DNA of 64,000 nt from Ignavibacteriales bacterium (GTDB lineage Bacteria; Bacteroidota; Ignavibacteria; Ignavibacteriales; Ignavibacteriaceae): contig JADJEI010000013.1 of NCBI GenBank assembly GCA_016709155.1, forward strand, positions 248,001 through 312,000. The letters are read 5' to 3'. The position numbers were made by a program, and so were the translations under genes. Below the pieces are notes generated by a model. It was not told where the DNA came from. It was given only the letters and a program-made list of their open reading frames with translations, and ran no database searches. Shown here one piece after another: positions 37,858-47,016 of this stretch (position 1 is the stretch's first letter; each line of letters starts with the position of its first letter).

Positions 37858-38163
37858 TTAATCCGAAAGTGCATTCAGCCAATCAGCTAAAAACTTCTGA
37901 TGACTTACTGGAGTGAACTCGATAATTTCATATTCAGCAACATCAGCAATTTTGTACGGGTCAGATTTGAAAAATTGATTAATGTCCTCCAAAGATTTTG
38001 CCCTGCAAACAACCACACCCCCCTGGCGTGTCGGCTGTGGTCCCGAAACAAGAAGTAATTTTTCATCATAACCTTTTTGCAAATATTCCCTGTGTTTCGG
38101 GCGAAGTTCGTCCATTACTTCAGGATCGGCTTTGTATTTTACTATTACAACAAAATGTTTCAT
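37858..38163 (-). CDS. YciI-family protein
   Basis: 101 residues with the ferredoxin-like YCII fold: MKHFVVIVKYKAD, a central HREYLQKGYDEKLLLVSGPQ with the family His/Asp region, GGVVVCRAKSLEDINQFFKSDPY, and a C-terminal extension. YciI-like proteins are often small enzymes or enzyme modules of unclear substrate. It lies 16 bases after the AmpG-like gene on the same strand, probably in its operon. Confidence 0.85.
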   Translation of the reverse strand: MKHFVVIVKYKADPEVMDELRPKHREYLQKGYDEKLLLVSGPQPTRQGGVVVCRAKSLEDINQFFKSDPYKIADVAEYEIIEFTPVSHQKFLADWLNALSD

Positions 38164-38179
38164 AAATATCTTTCAAAAA

Positions 38180-39460
38180 TTATTTAGAATTTTTCTTGCC
38201 AAAGTCAGCATCAACTTTTATGAATCTGGCTATAATAAAAGCCGGGAGGGTGGAAATACAAACCCAGATAAAAAATAACTGATAACCAACTTGCTGTTGT
38301 ATCCATCCGCTTATCATGCCCGGCAGCATCATCCCGAGTGCCATAAAGCCTGTTGCTATTGCATAACTCGATGTTTTATATTTCCCTTCAGAGATATAAA
38401 TTAAGTACATCAGAAAAGCAGTGAATCCAAAGCCATAACCAAACTGTTCTAAAATTACGCAAAGATTAATCAAGAAGAAATTAGAAGTTTGTGAATAAGC
38501 GAGATAAACATAAACAAGATCAGGAAGATTAATTGCAATGAGCATCCACCAAAGCCAATGTTTTAAGCCGTTTCGTGCAACTGCAATACCGCCAAGTAAT
38601 CCGCCAATTGTTAGCGCAATAATTCCCGCAGTACCGTAAACAAATCCAACATCTGAAGTTGAAAGTCCGAGACCACCGACTATTTGTTTATCAAGCAGAA
38701 AGGGGGAAGCAAGCTTTACTAACTGCGATTCACCCAAACGATAAACCAGAATAAAAGAAATAATTAAAAAGATATTCTTCTTCCGAAAAAACTCTGCGAA
38801 GGGTTCAACGAAATTATTTTTAGCCTGTGCAGAAATACTTTCATTAGTAATTACTTCCACGCCGGGCTTGGGAAGTGCAAATATCTGATAGATAAATAGT
38901 AGAAAAAATATTCCACTGATGATCATAAATACCACCGACCATGCGAAGCTTAAATTATTAAAAGATGTTTCAAGATTTCCAGCGAGAATCACAAACAACC
39001 CCTGCCCCGCAATATTTGCAATTCGATAAAACAATGTCCGCACTCCAACGAACAATGATTGTTCGTGTGGATTGAGGGCAAGCATATAAAAACCATCTGC
39101 AGCGATATCGTGCGTTGCCGAAGCAAAGGCGAGCAGCCAGAATATCGCCAGTGTTATCTGAAAAAAAGAAGAGGAGGGGATAGTAAACGCAATTGCAGCA
39201 AGCAGAGCAGATATGATAAACTGCATAGACAAAATCCACGCGCGTTTTGATTTCAACACATCAACAAACGGACTCCAAATCGGTTTGATCACCCACGGCA
39301 GATAAAGCCAGCTTGTATAAAGAGCAATATCCGTATTAGAAATTCCAAGCCGCTTGTAAAGAATAACGGAGACGCTCATTGCAAGTACGTAAGGAAGCCC
39401 TTCGGCTAAATATAAGAAGGGGATCCAGCTCCAGGGCTTAAGAGATTTTTTATCTATCAT
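38180..39460 (-). CDS. AmpG-like MFS permease (muropeptide/saccharide importer)
   Basis: 426 residues with about 12 membrane helices. AmpG-like features are the N-terminal PFLYLAEGLPYVLAM segment, the following LPWVIKPIWSPFVD loop, and THDIAADGFY in helix 4. AmpG imports anhydro-muropeptides released by cell-wall turnover. Its ATG overlaps the TGA of the upstream sugar kinase gene by 4 bases (ATGA), which argues for coupled synthesis. The pair therefore looks like cell-wall sugar uptake plus phosphorylation. Confidence 0.82.
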   Translation of the reverse strand: MIDKKSLKPWSWIPFLYLAEGLPYVLAMSVSVILYKRLGISNTDIALYTSWLYLPWVIKPIWSPFVDVLKSKRAWILSMQFIISALLAAIAFTIPSSSFFQITLAIFWLLAFASATHDIAADGFYMLALNPHEQSLFVGVRTLFYRIANIAGQGLFVILAGNLETSFNNLSFAWSVVFMIISGIFFLLFIYQIFALPKPGVEVITNESISAQAKNNFVEPFAEFFRKKNIFLIISFILVYRLGESQLVKLASPFLLDKQIVGGLGLSTSDVGFVYGTAGIIALTIGGLLGGIAVARNGLKHWLWWMLIAINLPDLVYVYLAYSQTSNFFLINLCVILEQFGYGFGFTAFLMYLIYISEGKYKTSSYAIATGFMALGMMLPGMISGWIQQQVGYQLFFIWVCISTLPAFIIARFIKVDADFGKKNSK

Positions 39461-40392
39461 TTAATGTTGGAGTTTTTTATGATTTGTTTTTGAGCAAGAA
39501 TAAATGCCCCCTCCAAAGCAGAGAATAAAGGTGATTGGATTTTAACTTCAGGTAGACTGTTTTTAATTTTTTGCCGTACAATACTTGAATAAATATTTTC
39601 ATTTTCAAGCAAGCCTCCCATCAGGCATAAATTAAATTTATTGTTTCCTGTTTTATTGATGACCGCTTCAACAAGACTGATCAGTTCATCAGATTCATCA
39701 TTAATAATTTTTCGTACGTGATCATCTTTATTGTAAAAAGTGATTATCACTTCAGCTAGTTTAGCAATATTATAATCTGTCGAATAAATTAAATCAATCA
39801 GTGAATTTCTATCATCAACAGATAATTCATCTTTTAAAAATTCAAACAGATGACTTTTGGGAATTACGCCGTCAATCTGTTTAGAAAAAATATTTAATGT
39901 TTTTCTGGCAATTGAATAACCACCACCATCATCGCCAATAATTCTGCCATAACCTCCAAGAGTAAAAAAATTGTTATTCTCCTCCTTTACAGCGATTATT
40001 GATCCTGTGCCGGCAATTAATACCGCGCCGTGCTTTCCTGCGTGAGCACCTTCGAGAGCAATTCTAATATCACTTTCTATAAAAATATTTTTGAATGATT
40101 TACCTTTCGAATGGGAATATGCATTCAAAATACTCTTAAAATTATCAGCTTGATGTTTCCTTCCTGCACCCGCTGCACCAATAATAATTGCTTCCACTTC
40201 TTCAACTTTCAGATTGTATTTATCAATGCATCGTTCGATGAGAGAAAATAGATCAGCAGCAGTTCTATTTGCTTCATTGATTAAAATATTTGCAGCCGGC
40301 CCAGTGATTTCGAAAATCGTTTCACCGTCAAGGTCGTATAAAGCGCATTTTGATTTTGATCCGCCGCTGTCTATTGCAATTATTGATTTCAT
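39457..40392 (-). CDS. BadF/BcrA-type ATPase family sugar kinase, probable N-acetylglucosamine/muramate kinase
   Basis: 311 residues of the ASKHA fold. Present are the phosphate-1 loop AIDSGGSKSKCAL, the phosphate-2 segment GTGSIIAV and the GGYGRIIGDDGGGYSIAR block typical of GlcNAc kinases of the BadF family (NAGK, MurK). This family also includes CoA-reductase activators, but these carry conserved cluster-binding cysteines that are lacking here. The 4-bp overlap with the AmpG-like gene supports a role in muropeptide sugar salvage. Confidence 0.8.
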   Translation of the reverse strand: MKSIIAIDSGGSKSKCALYDLDGETIFEITGPAANILINEANRTAADLFSLIERCIDKYNLKVEEVEAIIIGAAGAGRKHQADNFKSILNAYSHSKGKSFKNIFIESDIRIALEGAHAGKHGAVLIAGTGSIIAVKEENNNFFTLGGYGRIIGDDGGGYSIARKTLNIFSKQIDGVIPKSHLFEFLKDELSVDDRNSLIDLIYSTDYNIAKLAEVIITFYNKDDHVRKIINDESDELISLVEAVINKTGNNKFNLCLMGGLLENENIYSSIVRQKIKNSLPEVKIQSPLFSALEGAFILAQKQIIKNSNIK

Positions 40393-40521
40393 TTTTACTG
40401 AGTTTGTTTTACAAAATAAAAATAGAGAAAATCGTTACTAATTGAAAAGTTTCGATAAATCTTTAATCTTCTTCAAACAGAATTATTTCTTTATTTTGCA
40501 TAAAAATAACTAAGGTTTATT

Positions 40522-41997
40522 ATGAGTTCACTCGAAGAATATTTCCATCCATTTAGAGAAAATATAGTTGGCTGCAATCAAACTTTTGAAACTGCCTACG
40601 GTATTCAAAAATTAATCTATGCAGATTGGATTGCAAGCGGAAGACTTTACAAACCAATTGAAGAAAAAATGTGTGAGTTGTTTGGACCGTTTGTCGGCAA
40701 TACCCATTCGGAAGCGAGCGAAACGGGAACACTGATGACTCAGTCATATCATCTTGCGCAGGAGATAATTAAAAAGCACTGCAATGCATCAAAGGATGAT
40801 GTGATTATTTCTGCCGGTTCAGGAATGACGGCAATGGTAAATAAGTTTATCAGAATTTTAGGACTCCGGGTTCCAGAGCAACTGAAAGATTTTATTTGTC
40901 TTCCTGAAGAATTGAAGCCGGTTGTTTTCACAACGCACATGGAGCATCATTCCAACCAAACTACATGGCTTGAATCTATTGCTGATGTTGTGGTCATCGC
41001 ACCCGATAAAGAGGGTTGCGTTGATATTAATGATTTTATTATTCAGCTTGAGAAATTTAAAAACCGAAAATTAAAAATCGGTTCCTTTACGGCAGCCTCA
41101 AATGTTACAGGTATTATTCCTCCATACTATGAGCTTGCAAAGTTGATGCATCAAAATGGCGGCTATTGTTTTATTGACTTTGCCTGTGCTGCGCCTTATG
41201 TTAAAATAGATATGCATCCTTCTGATCCTTTGGAAAAACTTGATGCAATATTTTTTTCACCGCATAAATTTCTTGGCGGTCCGGGAACTTCTGGCATACT
41301 AATATTTGATTCCAAACTTTATAAAAATAAGATTCCCGATAATCCAGGCGGCGGCACGGTGGATTGGACAAATCCATGGGGGCAGCATAAATTTGTCTCA
41401 AACATTGAAGCGCGCGAAGATGGCGGAACGCCTGCATTTCTTCAAACTATTAAAGCCGCTTTGTGCATTCAGTTGAAAGAAAAAATGGGTGTTAAAAAAT
41501 TGCGTGATAGGGAAGATGAACTTGTAAAAATTGTTTTTACTGAATTAAGAAAAACTCCCGGACTTCGTATTTTGGCAGATAACATTGAACATCGGCTTGG
41601 TGCAATTTCATTTTATGTAGATAATATCCACTACAATTTAATTGTGAAATTATTAAATGATCGCTTCGGAGTGCAGGTGAGAGGAGGGTGTTCCTGTGCC
41701 GGTACTTACGGACATTATCTGCTGCACGTTACTCCCGAACAATCACATAATATCACAGAAAAAATTAATCACGGTGATTTATCCGAAAAACCGGGGTGGG
41801 TAAGGTTATCAATTCATCCAACAATGACTAACGAAGAAATATATTTCATTGCAGACGGTGTTAATCAGATTGTCAAGAATATTTCTTTGTGGGCGAAAGA
41901 TTACAAATATGATTTACATAAGAATGAATTTGAAAATATTTTAAGAGAAAGTGAACATTCAAAAATAATTAGACAATGGTTTGAAATTCCCGATTAG
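40522..41997 (+). CDS. Aminotransferase class V enzyme, cysteine-desulfurase/selenocysteine-lyase-like
   Basis: 491 residues, fold-type I PLP enzyme. Cofactor contacts include the Asp in CFIDFACAAPY and the lysine in FSPHKFLGGPG. A RGGCSCAGTYGH segment carries cysteines near the active site like those of cysteine desulfurases. The long insertions and C-terminal extension set it apart from IscS and SufS. No Fe-S scaffold gene is next to it. Divergent from the sugar kinase gene; a TAnnTTTG-like element is only roughly matched upstream. Confidence 0.8.
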   Translation: MSSLEEYFHPFRENIVGCNQTFETAYGIQKLIYADWIASGRLYKPIEEKMCELFGPFVGNTHSEASETGTLMTQSYHLAQEIIKKHCNASKDDVIISAGSGMTAMVNKFIRILGLRVPEQLKDFICLPEELKPVVFTTHMEHHSNQTTWLESIADVVVIAPDKEGCVDINDFIIQLEKFKNRKLKIGSFTAASNVTGIIPPYYELAKLMHQNGGYCFIDFACAAPYVKIDMHPSDPLEKLDAIFFSPHKFLGGPGTSGILIFDSKLYKNKIPDNPGGGTVDWTNPWGQHKFVSNIEAREDGGTPAFLQTIKAALCIQLKEKMGVKKLRDREDELVKIVFTELRKTPGLRILADNIEHRLGAISFYVDNIHYNLIVKLLNDRFGVQVRGGCSCAGTYGHYLLHVTPEQSHNITEKINHGDLSEKPGWVRLSIHPTMTNEEIYFIADGVNQIVKNISLWAKDYKYDLHKNEFENILRESEHSKIIRQWFEIPD

Positions 41998-42000
41998 CAA

Positions 42001-42019
42001 AAAGCAAAAGTTTTGCTTT
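42001..42019 (+). terminator. Weak hairpin after the class V enzyme gene
   Basis: AAAGCAAAA-G-TTTTGCTTT is a 9-base inverted repeat right after the stop. It lacks a strong GC core and a long U tract, so termination is uncertain. Confidence 0.35.
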
Positions 42020-42116
42020 ATCAATCAAACTTGATTCTTTCTGAAACAAATTTAAATTACAGGCGAAAATAATTTTGTCCTTTGGTTAATTATCAAAACT
42101 ACAAGGAGTTTTTGCC

Positions 42117-42857
42117 ATGTTAACTTTAGGTGCCTACGAAAAATGTCGTCGTTATATTGAGGCTCATTCACATCAATCCGGGCAATTAGAGCTTAATGAA
42201 ATTAAATCGAGTTGTCCCTGTATAACAATTTCACGAGAAACCGGTGCGGGGGCGGGGTTTGTCAGTCAACATCTTATCTCCTATTTGCAGGCTGCTACTA
42301 AAGATAAATCTTGCGAGTGGACTTTTTTTGATAAACTGCTTATCGAAAAAGTTTTAGCAGATCATAATCTTCCAGGACAATTAAGTGAATTTATGAAAGA
42401 GGATAAGTACAGCAACATTTCTTCAGTCGTAAATGAACTGCTTGGAATTCATCCTTCAAAATGGACGCTGCTTCATAAAACAACCGAAACTATCATTCAA
42501 CTTGCAAGGATGGGGAACGTTGTAATTGTTGGAAGAGCTGCAAATGTTATCACGGCTAAACTTCCAAATACTTTTCATGTCAGGCTTGTTGCTCCATTAG
42601 AAAATCGTGTACAGAAAATGATGAAGCATTATTCTATGAGTGAAAAGGAAGCTGGTGATTTTATTAAACGGGAGGATAATTCACGAAAGAATTATGTGAA
42701 GTCAAATTTTAATAAGGATATTGAAAATCCCCACCTTTATCATTTGGTTGTGAATACAGGATTAACTACGTATGAAGAGGCTGCAAGATTAATTGGACAT
42801 GGAGTAATAAATAAATTCCATGCAAAGTTCGTCACTAAAGAGGCGGTTTTATATTGA
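42117..42857 (+). CDS. Cytidylate kinase-like family protein
   Basis: 246 residues. The N-terminal ITISRETGAGAGFVSQ is a variant P-loop of the cytidylate-kinase-like group; VVIVGRAANVITAKLP and the HVRLVAPLENRV segment follow, and a DFIKREDNSRKNY region resembles the lid. It is not the housekeeping Cmk and the substrate is unknown. AAGGAG lies 8 bases before the ATG, and a TAATTTTG element at 42070-42077 may be its -7 box. Convergent with the LytTR gene. Confidence 0.82.
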   Translation: MLTLGAYEKCRRYIEAHSHQSGQLELNEIKSSCPCITISRETGAGAGFVSQHLISYLQAATKDKSCEWTFFDKLLIEKVLADHNLPGQLSEFMKEDKYSNISSVVNELLGIHPSKWTLLHKTTETIIQLARMGNVVIVGRAANVITAKLPNTFHVRLVAPLENRVQKMMKHYSMSEKEAGDFIKREDNSRKNYVKSNFNKDIENPHLYHLVVNTGLTTYEEAARLIGHGVINKFHAKFVTKEAVLY

Positions 42858-42876
42858 TAAGACATCGCTTGAAATT

Positions 42877-43623
42877 TCATAAAAGAGTTTTAAGTCTGTT
42901 CAATCCTGTTTTACTTACAGGAAGTTGAACATCATTCTTTAGAATTATTTTGTAGGATTCATTCGGCTGCATTTCAAGTTGTTTGATGTAATCAACACTT
43001 ATAATATATGAACGGTGCACCCGGATAAAATTGGCGTTAAGGTATTTCTCAAAATACTTCATAGTTTTTTTCTTCAAGTATTTTGAATTGTCCGTGTATA
43101 TCTGTACATAATCATCCTGTGCTTCAATCCACCTTATTTGATCGAGAGGGAGGATGGTGATTTTTGTGCCATCTTTAATTACTACCCTTTCGAGTTTTTC
43201 AATTTTCTTTTCGTTATGATGAATAATGTTTTGAATAGTATGTTGATAAGAAATTTTATCTTGAAGATTAATTTTAGCTTTCTTCAAAGCTTCCTCAAAT
43301 CTATCCTGCGGCATTGGTTTTAATAAATAATCTGCAGCATTCACTTCGAAAGCTTTGATAGCATAATTATCATAAGCAGTTGTAAAAATTATCACGGGAT
43401 GATTTTCGAGAAGCTCAAGCATTTCGAAGCCGGTTAGCTTTGGCATTTGAATATCGAGGAATATTAAGTCCGGTTTTTCTTCGTTGATTTTTTTTATAGC
43501 ATCAAATCCATTTGAACATTCCGTGATGATTTCGATTTCAGGATGGGTGGAGAGATATTTTTTAGTTATCTGTCTTGCCAATGTTTCGTCGTCAATTATT
43601 ATTGTCTTTATTTTATCGTTCAT
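42877..43623 (-). CDS. LytTR-family response regulator
   Basis: The start at 43623 (MNDKIKTIIIDDE, AGGA upstream) gives 248 residues; the longer frame adds 14 unconserved residues. The receiver domain has the acidic pair D11/D12, the phosphoacceptor D57 in LIFLDIQMPK and the LLKPMP lysine. The C-terminal LytTR DNA-binding domain (about 150-245) shows IRWIEAQDDYVQIYT and FIRVHRSYIISVDYI. It is probably the partner of the LytS-like kinase encoded just upstream on the same strand. Confidence 0.93.
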   Translation of the reverse strand: MNDKIKTIIIDDETLARQITKKYLSTHPEIEIITECSNGFDAIKKINEEKPDLIFLDIQMPKLTGFEMLELLENHPVIIFTTAYDNYAIKAFEVNAADYLLKPMPQDRFEEALKKAKINLQDKISYQHTIQNIIHHNEKKIEKLERVVIKDGTKITILPLDQIRWIEAQDDYVQIYTDNSKYLKKKTMKYFEKYLNANFIRVHRSYIISVDYIKQLEMQPNESYKIILKNDVQLPVSKTGLNRLKTLL

Positions 43624-43633
43624 AATTTTTCCT

Positions 43634-43703
43634 GAATTAGTGTTAATTAGTGAAATTAGTGGCAAAAATTCTTGCCACGAATTACACGGATTTTCACGAA
43701 TTA
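43634..43703. repeat. Palindromic element between and into lytS and lytR
   Basis: Two 32-base arms (43634-43665 and 43672-43703) form an imperfect inverted repeat with a 6-base loop; about 24 of 32 positions pair, and the inner GTGGCAA/TTGCCAC is perfect. Each arm is itself built of three ATTAGTG/ATTCGTG-like words about 10 bases apart. The right arm supplies the stop codon and last few bases of the kinase gene. Confidence 0.7.
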
Positions 43704-44749
43704 TTTTTTAATGGAATATAAATGTTCACTATAAATTTACCATTTTCTTTCTTTACTTCGAGCAAGTTTTCCTGCTGATAAATCAAGTCCAATCTTTCTT
43801 TTATATTTTTTAATCCGACACCTGCTCCTTTTTTATGCGACTCGCCGTCAAAGTTATTGCTGATTGAAATTACTAAATAATTTTCATGTCTGCTGCAGGT
43901 TAGTTTTATTAAAATTTTATCAAACGTTTCATAGACTGCATGCTTTATTGCATTCTCAAAAATAGGCTGTAAAATCATACTTGGTATTTCAACTCTGCCG
44001 CACTCAGGATCAAACTCTTCTACGTATTCAAACTTATCCTCAAATCTGACTTTTTCTATATCGAGATAGAGTCTGATATTTTTTAATTCCTCGCTGAGTG
44101 AGTTTTTTTGTTGATCGTTGTTTGCGAGTGTATATCTTAAAAAGTCTGCAAGTTTAATTATCATTTGTTTAGCACGCGCAGGCTCAATATCCGTCAATGC
44201 GCTCATAGAATTTAAACTATTAAAAATGAAATGAGGATTTATCTGAAATTTTAGTGTTCTCAATTCGGCGTGTGTGATTAAATTTTTTAGTTCCGCTTCT
44301 TTAACAACTTTTTCTCTAAGATTTGCTGAATAACCTATCAGATAATAAAATGAAGTGATGACAAAATAGAAAAGGATACCAAGCAAAAACCTCCATGCAA
44401 TTGAGCCTCCGAAGAATGGAATATAATCTTTATTGTCATTTAAAATTAAATTGATTAAAAAATATCCAAGGCTCAACCAAATAACTGTAGAAAAAATAGA
44501 ACTAACCAAGTGGTTAACTAAAACTTTATAAATTTTTTCATCGAAAGAAATGAATCTTGCCGGATACCAGAAACTTAGTCCGATAACTGCGAGCAGAAAA
44601 TTAAACACCAAACTATCAGCCAGTGCAAGTAAGTAGCTTATATTTAAACTGAATGTTATTAAAAGAAAATAAAAAATTGAAACAAATAACCATGCCACTA
44701 TGTAGATGATTATGTTTTTAACATCACTCAGAATCGGATGGCTGTTCAT
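43694..44749 (-). CDS. LytS/YehU-type sensor histidine kinase
   Basis: 351 residues. The N-terminal part has four hydrophobic helices (about 10-140). The His_kinase domain carries the phosphoacceptor region LKFQINPHFIFNSLNSM and DFLRYTLAN, and the ATPase has IPSMILQPIFENAIKHA and a G-rich GVGLKNIKERL. It lies 17 bases downstream of the LiaF-like gene and upstream of lytR. Its final residues (KNNS) come from a repeat element that overlaps the stop. Confidence 0.92.
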   Translation of the reverse strand: MNSHPILSDVKNIIIYIVAWLFVSIFYFLLITFSLNISYLLALADSLVFNFLLAVIGLSFWYPARFISFDEKIYKVLVNHLVSSIFSTVIWLSLGYFLINLILNDNKDYIPFFGGSIAWRFLLGILFYFVITSFYYLIGYSANLREKVVKEAELKNLITHAELRTLKFQINPHFIFNSLNSMSALTDIEPARAKQMIIKLADFLRYTLANNDQQKNSLSEELKNIRLYLDIEKVRFEDKFEYVEEFDPECGRVEIPSMILQPIFENAIKHAVYETFDKILIKLTCSRHENYLVISISNNFDGESHKKGAGVGLKNIKERLDLIYQQENLLEVKKENGKFIVNIYIPLKNNS

Positions 44750-44766
44750 AGTTTAATAGATGGAGA

Positions 44767-45513
44767 TTAATATCTTGCTTTAATCTCACCGCCGCCAAAA
44801 AGTACAATACCCTTGATAATAAGTCTGCGACTGCTGTCTATAACCACACTCGGATGTCGTACAATTTTATTACTGAAGCCGCCAAAAAGAGGAAGAACGT
44901 CCAGAGTAACATTCCAATCTTGCGGCACAATAAAAGTACTGCCGCCGAATACAGCGATCAAATCAATAAAATTATTTCCTTCGGCAAGTTTGCATTGGCT
45001 AAGATCAATTTCGGAGCCGCCGAAAAGCGATGTAACACTGCCTCCTTCAAAATGATCGCTGAGGATTATTTTATTGCCCCCTCCAAAGATAGCAACATCG
45101 TCAACTCTGTTTACATTCGTTGTAGTAGTTCGGTTAAAAAATCCTTTGTGAGTTTGCGTATTGGCTGTCGTTTCACCTCTTTTGTGCAGGAGGATGTAAA
45201 CTCCAATAGCAATAATTATAACGGGAACTATGACTTCATCATCATAACTAATAAAATAAAAAACCTTCGGGATTAAAAAGAACACTCCAAGAATTACAAA
45301 AATGGAGCCGACGAGTTTCTTATTGCTTTTTACAATTAGAATTAGTCCGGCAAAAATAAAAAATGAGGGCCAGGAAAAAATTACATCTGCAACATCGAAG
45401 TTAAAAATGTTCATAGAGTTGAATAAGAACATCACTCCAATGAAGATCAAAGCGGCGCCGAAAACCAACCTTGCAGTTCCAGTTCGGGTTCCTGTTTCAA
45501 TATTTTCGTTCAT
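44767..45513 (-). CDS. LiaF/LiaI-like membrane protein
   Basis: The ATG at 45513 (MNENIETGTRTG, AAAGGAAAAT upstream) gives 248 residues; an extension to 45573 is unlikely. Four hydrophobic helices (about 12-110) in the LiaI-LiaF-like arrangement are followed by a soluble beta-helix-like domain with repeated IFGGG/LFGGS turns, as in cell-wall-active antibiotic-response proteins. With LytS and LytR downstream it probably forms an envelope-stress-sensing unit. Confidence 0.85.
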   Translation of the reverse strand: MNENIETGTRTGTARLVFGAALIFIGVMFLFNSMNIFNFDVADVIFSWPSFFIFAGLILIVKSNKKLVGSIFVILGVFFLIPKVFYFISYDDEVIVPVIIIAIGVYILLHKRGETTANTQTHKGFFNRTTTTNVNRVDDVAIFGGGNKIILSDHFEGGSVTSLFGGSEIDLSQCKLAEGNNFIDLIAVFGGSTFIVPQDWNVTLDVLPLFGGFSNKIVRHPSVVIDSSRRLIIKGIVLFGGGEIKARY

Positions 45514-45650
45514 TTTTATTTTCCTTTGGCTTTTATTTTTCTCGCAGGCAAAATAATTTTCAATAATCACCAAATAAAGTACTATTCGGTGAATTGCAGG
45601 AAATCATCGGTAAATGGTAAAGATTCAAGTATTAAAAACTTGTTCTAAAC

Positions 45651-45704
45651 CTCGATCTTGAACTCGACCTTGAACTTGAACTTGAACTTGACCTTGAATT
45701 GAAC
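45651..45704. repeat. Degenerate hexanucleotide repeat
   Basis: Nine 6-base units related to CTTGAA (CTCGAT, CTTGAA, CTCGAC, CTTGAA three times, CTTGAC, CTTGAA, TTGAAC) in tandem. The tract starts 12 bases after the stop codon of the PLP enzyme gene on the minus strand and lies upstream of the LiaF-like operon. Confidence 0.85.
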
Positions 45705-45716
45705 TTCAGTCCGCTC

Positions 45717-46937
45717 TTAAACTTTTACTTTCGCTTCGTCCAATTGCGCTTTTTCAACTTTCTGAAGCGCTTGTTCAAGATCAGCGATCAGATCGTTTAC
45801 ATTTTCAATTCCAACAGAAATTCTAACCAAACCTTCTGTAATTCCACCAGCCAATCTTGCTTCTTTGCCCATAGAAAAATGTGTCATACTTGCAGGATGC
45901 TGAATCAAACTTTCAACTCCGCCTAAACTTACAGCAAGCTGAAAAAGTTTAACCGAGTTCATCATCAATCTACCGGCTTCTAATCCACCTTTTAATTCAA
46001 TTGTTATCATTCCGCCAGAACCCTTGTGCTGCTTTAATCCCACCTGATATTGAGGATGAGATTTTAAACCAGGATATCGAATTGATTCAACTAAGGGATG
46101 TTGCTCTAACCACTCAGCTATAATCTGGGAATTTTCGCAATGCTTTTCCATTCTTAATGCAAGAGTTTTTAACCCGCGATGGACAAGAAATGAGTTGAAA
46201 GGATCAATAACTCCGCCAAGTTGATTTAATGTTTTTCGGAACTGCAAATAAGTTGGCTCATCTTTCACAACAATAATTCCACCAACAACATCGGCATGTC
46301 CATTTAAAAATTTTGTAAGACTGTGCATAACAACATCAGCGCCAAGCGCAATTGGATTTTGCAATGCAGGACTCATAAATGTATTATCAACAACAACCGC
46401 AGCATTATTCTTATGTGCTATCTTTGATATTTCTTCAATATCAGAAATGCTAAGAGTAGGATTTCCGGGAGTTTCTAAATAGACTACCTTTGTATTTGGT
46501 TTAATTGCCTTTGAAACATTTTCAACAATGGATGTATCAACAAATGTAGTTTCGACACCAAATTTTTTCATTATTGTATTTAGTAAAGTTGTTGTTGGTC
46601 CATAAACAGCGGATGAACAAACAACGTGATCACCAGCCTGAGTTAGTGCTGCAAATATTGTGTGAACCGCAGCCATTCCACTGCCGCATCCAAGTGCTTT
46701 GTGTCCGCCTTCAAGTGCAGCAATCGCATCTTCCATAGCCTTGATGGTAGGATTTAACATTCTTGTGTAAATGTAACCTTTTTTTTCGCCTGCAAATTTT
46801 GCTGCGCCATCGTCTGTTGATTCAAATTTGAATGTAGATGTTTGATAAATCGGTGGAACTACAGAGCCATATTCATACTCATCAATACCTGAATGAACAC
46901 ACATTGTTTCAAAATTTATCTTTGAATGATTTTCCAT
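45717..46937 (-). CDS. Trans-sulfuration PLP enzyme (cystathionine gamma-synthase / methionine gamma-lyase family)
   Basis: 406 residues of the Cys/Met metabolism family. Seen are TRMLNPTIKAMEDAIAALEG, GSGMAAVHT, the cofactor Asp in VVVDNTFMSP and the PLP lysine in HSLTKFLNGHADVVGG. The residue in VYGPT matches neither the Cys of typical methionine gamma-lyases nor a diagnostic synthase residue, so cystathionine gamma-synthase, lyase and methionine lyase stay open. AGGA lies before the ATG. A palindrome 64 bases upstream suggests single-gene regulation. Confidence 0.88.
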   Translation of the reverse strand: MENHSKINFETMCVHSGIDEYEYGSVVPPIYQTSTFKFESTDDGAAKFAGEKKGYIYTRMLNPTIKAMEDAIAALEGGHKALGCGSGMAAVHTIFAALTQAGDHVVCSSAVYGPTTTLLNTIMKKFGVETTFVDTSIVENVSKAIKPNTKVVYLETPGNPTLSISDIEEISKIAHKNNAAVVVDNTFMSPALQNPIALGADVVMHSLTKFLNGHADVVGGIIVVKDEPTYLQFRKTLNQLGGVIDPFNSFLVHRGLKTLALRMEKHCENSQIIAEWLEQHPLVESIRYPGLKSHPQYQVGLKQHKGSGGMITIELKGGLEAGRLMMNSVKLFQLAVSLGGVESLIQHPASMTHFSMGKEARLAGGITEGLVRISVGIENVNDLIADLEQALQKVEKAQLDEAKVKV

Positions 46938-47000
46938 ATTGATCTTCCTAAAAATGTTTTATAAAAATAATGAACAAAATTAGGGAAAATTTATGAAAGC

Positions 47001-47016
47001 TTGAGAATATTCTCAA
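47001..47016 (-). promoter_or_regulatory. Palindromic operator candidate over the promoter of the PLP enzyme gene
   Basis: TTGAGAATATTCTCAA is a perfect 16-bp palindrome. On the minus strand its first six bases, TTGAGA, can serve as a -35 box, followed after 17 bases by TAAATTTT, which resembles TAnnTTTG. A regulator bound here would compete with RNA polymerase. Confidence 0.5.

Noticed and set aside
44854..45276. 140-residue plus-strand frame
   Set aside because: Shadow of the LiaF-like gene on the other strand.
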